Assembly: GCA_910578255.1 (NCBI GenBank)
Contig: CAJTQM010000001.1
Coordinates: 1 to 64,000, forward strand
Direction: 5' to 3'
Origin: an uncultured Oscillospiraceae bacterium
GTDB taxonomy: Bacteria > Bacillota > Clostridia > Oscillospirales > Ruminococcaceae
Length of the DNA: 64,000 nt
Shown here one piece after another: positions 8,269-15,601 of this stretch. A program made the position numbers and the translations under genes. The notes below the pieces were generated by a model. That model was not told the DNA's origin, did no database searches, and saw only the letters and a program-made list of their open reading frames with translations. Numbering within the stretch: position 1 is the first letter of the stretch; each line of letters opens with the position of its first letter.

Positions 8269-10078
8269 GCTCCGCCGCCTCCTTTTTATAATAATGACTT
8301 TGAATTTCGAATAACTCAAAATATTTTCCCTGCTTTTTCATCAGCTGATCATGGCTTCCGGATTCGGCGATCCGGCCGTTTTCCAAAAAGAAAATCCGGT
8401 CGCAGAATCGGGTGCTGGCCAGCCGATGGGAGATGAACACGGCGGTACGGCCGCCGGCCATCCGGTTGTACTGCCGGTAAATTTCGCTTTCGGCGATAGG
8501 GTCTAAGGCGGCGGTGGGCTCGTCCAGCAAAAGGGTCGGCGCGTCCTTGTAAAGGGCCCGGGCCAAAGCCAGTTTCTGCACCTGACCGCCGGAAAGATCC
8601 AGCGCGCCGTCGAACACGCTTCGCACCAGTACGGTGTCCATCCCCTGGGGAAGGGCCTGAACCTGCTCCCAAAGGCCGGCGGTCTCCAGGACCTGCCGGA
8701 CCTTGTCCCGGTCCAGTTCCCCGGCCGGGCAGGCGGAGACGTTGACAGCCACCGATTGGGGCAGCAGAAAAATATCCTGAAACACGGCGGAAAAAAGCTT
8801 GTAGTAAGCCTGACGGTCAAACTGGCCGCGGTCGGCGCCGTCGATGAGGATGACGCCGGAGGTAGGCTGGTAAAAGCCGCAGATCAGCTTGATGAGGGTG
8901 GTTTTGCCCGCGCCGTTCAGTCCCACCACCGCCAGCTTTTCCCCTTTGGGGATGAAAAAACTCAGGTTGTGCAGCGTGTCCTCCTCGCTGCCGGGATAAC
9001 GGAAGCTGACCTGGCGAAATTCGATGGAAAAGGGCGCGGCAGGCAGACCGTCGGTCCGGCCGCCGGGATCGCCGCAGGTCTGGTCTAAAAATTCCCGCAT
9101 TTCACAAAAGCCCAGCTGGAACCGGTACAGCTTATCCAGGTTTTTTGCCAGCTGGAACAGCCAGTTGGACAGGCCGTCGATGACGCCAAAGTATAAAACA
9201 AAATCCGCCGCGCCCATACCGTTGGCAAAAACCGCCCAGATGAGCCCGCCGTAGGAGACTACCTCCCTTCCAAAAGCCAGCAGGTTCTGGAAAGTGTCGG
9301 CGGCAAAGCCAACCTGCTCCTGCTTTTTGTGCCAACCCATCCGCCCGGCAAGGGCCTGGTCAAACAGCGAGCGAAACCATCCGGTCATGCCGTACAGCCG
9401 CAGATCCTTGGCCTGGGAAAGATCGACGGAGCGGGCGCTGATGTAGTCTAAGCGGCGGTCGTCCCCCTTCCAGCGGTCCTTGTTGCGGTAGGCCCACTGG
9501 GAGTTGGCCCGCATGAGAAAAAAGCTGCCCAGGGTGGAAGCGCTGACGGCCAGCAGGATCCAGGGGCTCAGGCTTAGTATCATCCCTGCGTAGGTGAAAA
9601 AGCCCAGCGCGTTTTCCAAAAGGGATAGCAGGATTTCGACAACCATCCGCGCGCCGCCGCCGTCTTTGCCGGTGTTTTCCAAAGCTTTGCTCATACGGTT
9701 CTGGCCGTGGGGAGATTCCATCGCCGCGTAATCGGCGGCGAGGTATCGGTCCATGATCATCTGATGGTAATAAAGGTCGTGGCACAGCATAAACGGCTCG
9801 GTATTCGAGTCCATCGCCTGCTGCATAAGGCGGCACAAAAGAAGCGCCAGGCCGATCCAGCCGATCCGGGTCAGGACGGCCTGGGGACCTTGCCCCTCGG
9901 TGACCGCGCGGACCACCGCCTGGGACAGATAGATCCCCAGAAAGGAGCCGATTACCCCAAAGGGCGCGCAAAGAAAGCACAAGAGCGTCTCGCCCTTGCT
10001 GTGGCTCCACATGTTTTTACACAGAAAGCAAAGATTGCCGCCAAAGGAATAAGACGGTTTATTGCGTTGTTTTTCCAT
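8258..10078 (-). CDS. ABC exporter half-transporter (first gene of pair)
   Basis: A 606-residue fused membrane-ATPase protein with an unusually Cys-rich start (FLCKN, LLCFLC). The ATPase domain carries Walker A GLNGAGKTT, signature SGGQVQ and Walker B TLLLDEPTAALDP. AAAGGAGG stands seven to eight bases before the ATG at 10078. Its stop overlaps the start of the second half-transporter. Upstream lie a weak TAGGAT -10 element and a pair of direct repeats (10138-10166) that fit a LytTR regulator site, so activation by the regulator at 10913-11611 is likely. Exporter role is from family knowledge; cargo unknown. Confidence 0.92.
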   Translation of the reverse strand: MEKQRNKPSYSFGGNLCFLCKNMWSHSKGETLLCFLCAPFGVIGSFLGIYLSQAVVRAVTEGQGPQAVLTRIGWIGLALLLCRLMQQAMDSNTEPFMLCHDLYYHQMIMDRYLAADYAAMESPHGQNRMSKALENTGKDGGGARMVVEILLSLLENALGFFTYAGMILSLSPWILLAVSASTLGSFFLMRANSQWAYRNKDRWKGDDRRLDYISARSVDLSQAKDLRLYGMTGWFRSLFDQALAGRMGWHKKQEQVGFAADTFQNLLAFGREVVSYGGLIWAVFANGMGAADFVLYFGVIDGLSNWLFQLAKNLDKLYRFQLGFCEMREFLDQTCGDPGGRTDGLPAAPFSIEFRQVSFRYPGSEEDTLHNLSFFIPKGEKLAVVGLNGAGKTTLIKLICGFYQPTSGVILIDGADRGQFDRQAYYKLFSAVFQDIFLLPQSVAVNVSACPAGELDRDKVRQVLETAGLWEQVQALPQGMDTVLVRSVFDGALDLSGGQVQKLALARALYKDAPTLLLDEPTAALDPIAESEIYRQYNRMAGGRTAVFISHRLASTRFCDRIFFLENGRIAESGSHDQLMKKQGKYFELFEIQSHYYKKEAAEHDR

Positions 10079-10137
10079 AGGGCTTTCCTCCTTTACGGGA
10101 CCATCCTAGCAGAAAATGAAGCGTCCGGGGGGATTTT

Positions 10138-10166
10138 TGCGCCAAATGCAAAAAAATGTGCGCCAA
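10138..10166 (-). promoter_or_regulatory. Putative LytTR operator: direct repeats 21 bp apart
   Basis: Read on the minus strand, TTGGCGCA occurs at 10166-10159 and again at 10145-10138, start-to-start 21 bp, exactly two helical turns. AgrA/ComE-type LytTR regulators bind pairs of about 9-bp direct repeats at this spacing. With a -10 TAGGAT at 10108-10103 the repeats would be centred near -45 and -66, and the -35 is poor, as expected for an activated promoter. Confidence 0.55.
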
Positions 10167-10169
10167 CGG

Positions 10170-10206
10170 TAAAAAAACGCGCCAGACCTTTGGTTCTGAC
10201 GCGATA
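10170..10206 (-). terminator. Terminator after the GHKL kinase gene
   Basis: On the minus strand CGCGTCAGA, an 8-base loop and TCTGGCGCG are followed by T7. It separates the regulator operon (10220-12784) from the ABC operon. Confidence 0.8.
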
Positions 10207-10219
10207 GAGTGTCGTCTGT

Positions 10220-10900
10220 TTATTGGTCGGCGGCAAGGGGAAGCAGCACTTCGCAGCAAAAGACCCCTTGCTCGTCCGCCCGCTTCAGATAGCCCTGGTG
10301 CTTGGCCACCAGCCGGTCAATCCGCTCCAGGCCAAAGCCGTGCCGCCCCGGCTTGCGGCTTACATATTTCCCGTTTTGCTTTTTGACCTGCTGACAGGCG
10401 TTGGTGACGCACAGATACAGGTTGTTCTTTTTTAAGTCCAGGTACAGCCGGATAAAGCGGTCGGCAGGATTCTCCAGCCACCGGCAGGCTTCGATGGCGT
10501 TGTCCAAAAGGTTCCCCAAAATGACGCATAGATCGGTTTCGGGCAAAGACAGCTCCCGGGGGATCACCGCTTTGGCGTTGACCGCGATCTGATGGGTTTT
10601 AGCCAGGGACAGTTTGGAATTGATCACCGCGTCGATCATTACGTTGCCGGAGCGGATGAGGATGTCGAAATCCCGCAGATCCTGCTCCAGCTGCTCCAGA
10701 TAAGCGTCTAGGCGATCCTCCTCGCCCAGGGCGCGGTAGGCCTTGATCATCTGGATGTGGTTGTGATAGTCATGCCGCCAGCCCCGCATCTGCCGGTAGA
10801 GGTTTTCCACCTCCGCCACATGCTGGCTCATCCATTCGTCCTGCAAAGCGGACACACGGCGGCTGACAGCTTTTCCGAAAAAGAAATCGAAAATCCGCAT
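10220..10900 (-). CDS. Soluble GHKL-type histidine kinase (AgrC/VirS family, no sensor domain)
   Basis: A 226-residue protein with the phosphoacceptor motif WRHDYHNHIQ (His43) and a HATPase_c_5 domain: NLLDNAIEA near residue 130-140 and HGFGLERI near 190. Family members normally have a six-helix membrane sensor of about 200 residues; this one begins 40 residues before the histidine and has no transmembrane segment. Signal input must therefore come from a partner, plausibly the membrane protein at 11726-12784 or the exporter. AAGGAGT precedes ATG 10900; the LytTR regulator ends 12 bases upstream, so the two are cotranscribed. Confidence 0.88.
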   Translation of the reverse strand: MRIFDFFFGKAVSRRVSALQDEWMSQHVAEVENLYRQMRGWRHDYHNHIQMIKAYRALGEEDRLDAYLEQLEQDLRDFDILIRSGNVMIDAVINSKLSLAKTHQIAVNAKAVIPRELSLPETDLCVILGNLLDNAIEACRWLENPADRFIRLYLDLKKNNLYLCVTNACQQVKKQNGKYVSRKPGRHGFGLERIDRLVAKHQGYLKRADEQGVFCCEVLLPLAADQ

Positions 10901-10912
10901 AAAGACTCCTTT

Positions 10913-11611
10913 TTAAGAAGAATGTAGAAACGCCTGGACCATACCGTCGTAGGCGCCGCGGGACAAAGGGATCTGCTGGCTGTCGTCCAGTACCACGGCG
11001 GTCCGTAGCACCTGACGGGTGTGCTCCAGCGAGACGATATAGGAGCGGTGGCACCGGTAAAATCCCTGGCCCAGGACCTCCTCCAGATCGGATAGGCGCA
11101 TCCGCAGGGCTTCTTCCCCGTTTTTCAGATGCAGGGTCAGGGTATGGGAAAAGGCCTCCGCGTACAAAATGTCCGATGTAAAAATCCGCACCGGCCGGCC
11201 GTTGATGGGCAGAAGGACGGTTCGGGGCGCCTGCTGCAGCCGGTCCGCCGCCCGGTCCAGCACCTGGAAGAGTTTTTCCTCCCGCACCGGCTTGAGAAGA
11301 TAGTGCAGCGCGTCGACCTCGTAGCCCTCCCCCATAAAGTCCGGCAGACCGGTGATAAAGATGATTTGTATGCGCTGGTTGCCCTCCCGGATTTTTTTGG
11401 CCAGCGAAACGCCGTCCATCCCGTCCAACTGAATATCCAAAAGGAGGATGTCCCCGGCGGGGTCTTCGCTGTAGGAAAACAAAAACGACTCGGCGCTGGG
11501 ATAGCTCAAAATCTGCACCGGCAGCCGGCGCCGGTCGGCCCACCGCTGGACCAGTTCGGCCAGAAAGGCGGTCTGAGCCGGCTCGTCTTCGCAAATCATC
11601 AGGGAAAGCAC
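10913..11611 (-). CDS. LytTR-family response regulator (AgrA-like)
   Basis: A 232-residue protein: receiver domain with acidic pocket CEDE and phosphoacceptor Asp59 (ILLLDIQ), then a LytTR DNA-binding domain from about residue 130 (ILYAEAFSHTLTLHL, FYRCHRSYIV, IPLSRG). The GTG at 11611 is chosen because AAAGGAGG (11622-11629) lies ten bases upstream; the in-frame ATG at 11635 is immediately followed by that ribosome site and lacks one of its own. Paired with the soluble GHKL kinase; the likely target is the repeat at 10138-10166. Confidence 0.92.
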   Translation of the reverse strand: MLSLMICEDEPAQTAFLAELVQRWADRRRLPVQILSYPSAESFLFSYSEDPAGDILLLDIQLDGMDGVSLAKKIREGNQRIQIIFITGLPDFMGEGYEVDALHYLLKPVREEKLFQVLDRAADRLQQAPRTVLLPINGRPVRIFTSDILYAEAFSHTLTLHLKNGEEALRMRLSDLEEVLGQGFYRCHRSYIVSLEHTRQVLRTAVVLDDSQQIPLSRGAYDGMVQAFLHSS

Positions 11612-11725
11612 AGAAAAACCGCCTCCTTTTTTCATACAGAGTATTTTTATCGTAGCACAGAAAAAATCCGGCGCAAAAAAGGTTAGCAGAAAGCGCGGCA
11701 AAACGGGTCCCGGCCTCCTCCCGGC

Positions 11726-12784
11726 TTACTTTGTCCAATCGGCAAACCGCGCGCCAAAAACCGACGGGTTCTTGACATATTCTAGCGGAATGGCCGGGAC
11801 GAAATAGGATTGGAGCACCTCGCCCTGATCCCGGCCGTCGGTATAGAAGTACTGGCCCACCAGGTTCAAAGGGGCAGGAAGATAAAACTGGTAAAAAGGG
11901 ACAGTGACCGAAAAATAGTCGGGAAAGTAGATCAGATCCACCCCGGCGATTTTGTCCGGGTCCGGCGCGGGGGCGCGGTCCGCCCCGCCGGGGGAATAGG
12001 GGTTGGTAGTGTAAAAGCCTTCCAGCAGCATTTGGCGGGCTTCATCCGGCGAAAGGATGGGATAGTAGCCGATTCGCTCCAGATCGTCCGGCGTCCGGCG
12101 GGAAATGATAAAGGATCCCTCGTCATAAAAAAAGCCGACCCGGTTAAAATGCCAGGCTACAAACCGCTCGGTCAGGTTGCCCTTGCCCTCGTAGGCCGAG
12201 ACGTACAGGCGATGGTCGGGATAGCGGTCGGTGCAGTCCACCGGCTTTTCGATTCCCAGGGTTTTGCCGTACCGCTTGAGAAAAAAGTTCAGCATGGACA
12301 AAGTCTGTTCTTCGTCGGCCGTGGCGACACTGTCCGGGAACCAGTCGGGCGGCCCAAAGGGAAGCTGGTCAAAGGAGATTTGGTAGCTCCCCGCGCCCAA
12401 AACCCGGATTGTGCCGCCTGCAAAATCCGTAAAAGTATGGGTGTGCTCGTGGGGACTGGGGAAAACCTGCACCCCGAACCGGGCGCCGAATTCCTGCGCC
12501 AGCGCCAGACGCTGCTGCGGCTCGAGCTCTTGTTCTAAATCGTTCTGGCGGAAGATGGGAAGCCGCCGCAGGCGGCTTTGGGGCGTCCAGGGATTGCCGT
12601 TTTCCAGTTCGGCGACGTCGGCCGCGTGATAATAAAAGCCGCCGCCCAGCCTTCCCGGCCCCACCGTCCGGACGTCCAGCTGCGGCGGCTTCTGCGGCGG
12701 ATAAACGGCCAGAAGAAAAACGGACAGGAGCAAAATTCCGGCAAGATACCAAAGAATTTTTTGAAAGCGAAGCTTCTTTCCCAC
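11726..12784 (-). CDS. Membrane-anchored protein of unknown function
   Basis: A 352-residue protein with a single N-terminal transmembrane helix (about residues 10-27, ILWYLAGILLLSVFLLAV) after a basic start, which places the remaining 320 residues outside the cell. The outer part is rich in aromatic residues and Pro with no cysteines or catalytic motif I recognise. It is transcribed just before the LytTR regulator and GHKL kinase, 114 bases away, so it could supply the extracytoplasmic sensing that the soluble kinase lacks. That role is inference. GGAGG precedes ATG 12784. It has the look of a conserved clostridial hypothetical protein. Confidence 0.75.
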   Translation of the reverse strand: MGKKLRFQKILWYLAGILLLSVFLLAVYPPQKPPQLDVRTVGPGRLGGGFYYHAADVAELENGNPWTPQSRLRRLPIFRQNDLEQELEPQQRLALAQEFGARFGVQVFPSPHEHTHTFTDFAGGTIRVLGAGSYQISFDQLPFGPPDWFPDSVATADEEQTLSMLNFFLKRYGKTLGIEKPVDCTDRYPDHRLYVSAYEGKGNLTERFVAWHFNRVGFFYDEGSFIISRRTPDDLERIGYYPILSPDEARQMLLEGFYTTNPYSPGGADRAPAPDPDKIAGVDLIYFPDYFSVTVPFYQFYLPAPLNLVGQYFYTDGRDQGEVLQSYFVPAIPLEYVKNPSVFGARFADWTK

Positions 12785-13047
12785 GGCGAAACCTCCTTTT
12801 CGCGGGACCGGCGGGCCTGTCCCGCCAGGGAAAACACGGGGCGAAAAACGTCTTGATTCTATCGCTATTATACCCTTTGCGGCGTTGTTTTACAACAGAA
12901 ATTGGAAAATGCCACATTCTCGCGGTCCGCAGCCGGTAAGACGGCGCTTGGTTTGACAAAAATTTTCCCGTCCTGTCGTTTACAAAAAAGAGAAGTTTTC
13001 TGCCGGATGAAAAGGACGGTGAAAATCCGGCGCAAAGGAGCGAGAGC

Positions 13048-13728
13048 ATGTATAAAATTTTTATTGTCGAGGACGATCCGGTTTTGGGGAGCGCGCTGGA
13101 ACGGCAGCTTTCCCACCGGGGCTATCAGGTATGGCTGGTCCGGGACTTTCAGAATATTCTGACCCAGTTCGAGGCGTACCAGCCCCATCTGGTGCTTTTA
13201 GACGTTTCTCTGCCGTTTTTCGACGGCTTTTATTGGTGCGGCGAGATCCGCCGGATCAGCCAGGCGCCGATTTTGTTTTTAACCTGCGCCGGCGACGACG
13301 TCAATCTGGTAATGGCGGTCAACGAGGGGGCGGACGATCTGATTCCCAAGCCCTTTCGCATGGAGGCGGTGCTGGCAAAAATCCAGGCGGTGCTGCGCCG
13401 CGCCTATTCCTTCGGCGGCCAGCAGGAATTGGTGCGTTATGAGGACATTTCCTTAAATCCCGGCCGGGGGATTGTCAGCTGCGGACAGGCAAAGGTCCAG
13501 CTGACCAAAAACGAAAGCCAGATCCTGCAAATTCTTTTAGAGTCCCGCGGGGAAATTGTGCCGCGGGAGAGCATGATGAGAAGCCTGTGGGAGGATGAAA
13601 GCTTCATCGACGAAAATACCCTGACGGTAAACGTGGCCCGCCTGCGCAAAAAGCTCAAGGAGACGGGGATTCGGCCGTTTATCGGCACCCAAAAGGGGAT
13701 CGGCTACTTTGTGAGGGCCGGCGCATGA
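13048..13728 (+). CDS. bceR: Response regulator, OmpR/BceR type
   Basis: A 226-residue regulator: receiver domain with EDD (8-10) and phosphoacceptor Asp52 (LVLLDVSLP), conserved KPF, and a winged-helix output domain (LTKNESQILQILL, VNVARLRKKL, IGYFV). BceR-type regulators answer membrane-bound intramembrane-sensing kinases and switch on peptide antibiotic transporters; the order regulator-kinase-ATPase-permease here is exactly that module. It overlaps the kinase start by four bases (ATGA). TTGACA at 12953-12958 may be its -35, but the -10 is weak. Confidence 0.93.
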   Translation: MYKIFIVEDDPVLGSALERQLSHRGYQVWLVRDFQNILTQFEAYQPHLVLLDVSLPFFDGFYWCGEIRRISQAPILFLTCAGDDVNLVMAVNEGADDLIPKPFRMEAVLAKIQAVLRRAYSFGGQQELVRYEDISLNPGRGIVSCGQAKVQLTKNESQILQILLESRGEIVPRESMMRSLWEDESFIDENTLTVNVARLRKKLKETGIRPFIGTQKGIGYFVRAGA

Positions 13729-14708
13729 GGCTTTTTTGGGCGTTTGCCAAAAGCCGCAGAGGATGGCTTTTGCTGGCGGGGCTCCAGCTTTCGCTGCCGG
13801 TTCTGGTCTGCTGGCTGTACCGGACGCCGCTGGCGCCGGTTCAGTACGCCGCACTTTTCACGGCGGCGCTTTTTTGCCTTTTTGCGGCGGCGGATTTTTG
13901 GCGTTTTTCCCACAGGATCCGGCGTCTAACGGAAAAGAAGGCGCAGTTTTTCTGCCGCCCCGACGGTCTGGAAGAGGCGCGGGACCTGGACGAGCGTCTG
14001 TTTTGGGAAATCCTCTGGCAAGCGGAAGAACTTTACTGGAAAGAGCAGCAAAGGGCGGCGGAAGAAAAAGCGGACACGGCCCTTTACTACAGTCTTTGGT
14101 CCCACCAGGCCAAAACGCCGTTGGCCGCCATCGACCTTTTATTACAGGAGCAAACGCCGGACAGAGGGATTTTAGAGCAGCAGCTTTTCCATGCCCGGCA
14201 ATATGTGGATATGGCACTGCAATTTCAGCGGCTGAGCGCCCATTCCACCGATCTGGTTTTGTGCCGCTGCCCGCTGCGAGAGATTGTCAGCCAGGCGGTG
14301 AAGGAGGTTTCGGTCCTGTTTATTTACAAAAAGCTTCGTCTGGATTTGGGGGGCCTGTCCGAAACGGTTCTCACCGACGCAAAATGGCTGCGGTTCGCCT
14401 TAGTCCAGCTTTTGAGCAACGCGGTGAAATATACCCCCTCCGGCGGCGTTTTTATCTGGAGTGGGCAGGGAAAGCTGTACGTTCGGGATACAGGTGTCGG
14501 CATCAGTCCGGAGGATCTGCCCCGGATTTTCGAATGGGGATACACCGGCGGCAACGGACATGGGCAGTCCCGCTCCACCGGCGTGGGACTGAACCTTTGC
14601 AAAAGGGCACTTCACATGCTGGGCCACACCATCGAGGTCCAGTCGGTTTTAGGCAGCGGGACGACGGTGAGCATCGGCCTTTCCCGGCAAAAGCTGGAGA
14701 CGGACTAA
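13725..14708 (+). CDS. bceS: Intramembrane-sensing histidine kinase, BceS type
   Basis: A 327-residue kinase with two closely spaced transmembrane helices (about 13-31 and 39-58) and almost no extracellular loop, the hallmark of BceS-like kinases that sense through their transporter. His127 in SLWSHQAKTPLA is the phosphoacceptor; the ATPase domain has QLLSNAVKY, DTGVGI and STGVGLNLC. ATG 13725 overlaps the regulator stop. It is separated from the transporter genes by 125 bases containing a palindromic operator, so the transporter has its own inducible promoter. Confidence 0.93.
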   Translation: MRLFWAFAKSRRGWLLLAGLQLSLPVLVCWLYRTPLAPVQYAALFTAALFCLFAAADFWRFSHRIRRLTEKKAQFFCRPDGLEEARDLDERLFWEILWQAEELYWKEQQRAAEEKADTALYYSLWSHQAKTPLAAIDLLLQEQTPDRGILEQQLFHARQYVDMALQFQRLSAHSTDLVLCRCPLREIVSQAVKEVSVLFIYKKLRLDLGGLSETVLTDAKWLRFALVQLLSNAVKYTPSGGVFIWSGQGKLYVRDTGVGISPEDLPRIFEWGYTGGNGHGQSRSTGVGLNLCKRALHMLGHTIEVQSVLGSGTTVSIGLSRQKLETD

Positions 14709-14718
14709 AGTATTTCAT

Positions 14719-14756
14719 CCTTACAAAACTGTAAGGAACAAGCGGTCAAATGTAAG
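14719..14756 (+). promoter_or_regulatory. Palindromic operator upstream of bceA
   Basis: CCTTACAAAACTGTAAGG at 14719-14736 is a perfect 7+7 palindrome with a 4-base centre, followed by another TGTAAG half-site at 14751-14756. It stands between bceS and bceA and upstream of a TATACT -10 at 14789-14794, where BceR-like regulators bind. Confidence 0.65.
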
Positions 14757-14833
14757 CCGGTTCGATGGAAGGGCGGGGATTTTCCCGCTATACTGGGAAA
14801 AAAGAGAAATTTCGTTTGCAAGGGGGAGCGACC

Positions 14834-15601
14834 ATGACGCTTTTAGAGGTGCGAAATGTCAAAAAAATTTATGCCACCCGGTTTGGAGGCAATCAGGTTC
14901 AGGCGCTGACCGACGTGAACTTTTCGGTGGAGCAGGGGGAATATGTGGCCATTATGGGCGAATCCGGTTCCGGCAAGACCACCCTTTTAAACATCCTGGC
15001 GGCGCTGGATAAGCCCACCGGCGGGCAGGTGCTGTTGGACGGCAAGGACACGGTGCGCATTCCCGACGGGCAGATGGCGGCCTTTCGCCGGGATAATCTG
15101 GGCTTTGTGTTCCAGGATTTTAATCTGCTGGATACCTTTTCGGTGAAAGACAATATCCTGCTGCCGCTGGTACTGGCGCGAAAAAGCTATCCGGAAATGG
15201 AAAAGCGGCTGATCCCCGTGGCCCAGAAGCTGGGGATTATGGAATTGCTGGAAAAATTCCCTTACGAGATTTCCGGCGGGCAGAAGCAGCGGACGGCGGT
15301 GGCCCGGGCGCTGATCACCCGGCCGAAGCTGGTGTTGGCCGACGAGCCCACCGGCGCTTTAGACTCCAAGGCCACCGGCAGTCTGCTGGACTTTTTCCAG
15401 CAGATCAACGAGGAGGGCCAGACCATTTTGATGGTCACCCATTCCACCCGGGCGGCCAGCCGCGCGGGACGGGTGCTGTTTATTAAGGATGGCATCGTCT
15501 ATCATCAGCTGCACAAGGGCCGGATGAATAACGAGGAAATGTACCAGCAGATTGCCCAGACCCTTACGGTGCTGGCCACGGGAGGGAAAGAATTTGAGTA
15601 G
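14834..15601 (+). CDS. bceA: ABC transporter ATPase, BceA type
   Basis: A 255-residue MacB/LolD-like ATPase: Walker A GESGSGKTT, Q-loop FVFQDFNLLD, signature SGGQKQR, Walker B LVLADEPTGALD and H-loop MVTHS. With the permease it forms the transporter that both frees lipid II-cycle targets from peptide antibiotics and signals to BceS. AGGGGGAG precedes ATG 14834; a longer frame from 14765 includes the promoter and is rejected. Stop at 15601 overlaps the permease start by eight bases. Confidence 0.95.
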   Translation: MTLLEVRNVKKIYATRFGGNQVQALTDVNFSVEQGEYVAIMGESGSGKTTLLNILAALDKPTGGQVLLDGKDTVRIPDGQMAAFRRDNLGFVFQDFNLLDTFSVKDNILLPLVLARKSYPEMEKRLIPVAQKLGIMELLEKFPYEISGGQKQRTAVARALITRPKLVLADEPTGALDSKATGSLLDFFQQINEEGQTILMVTHSTRAASRAGRVLFIKDGIVYHQLHKGRMNNEEMYQQIAQTLTVLATGGKEFE

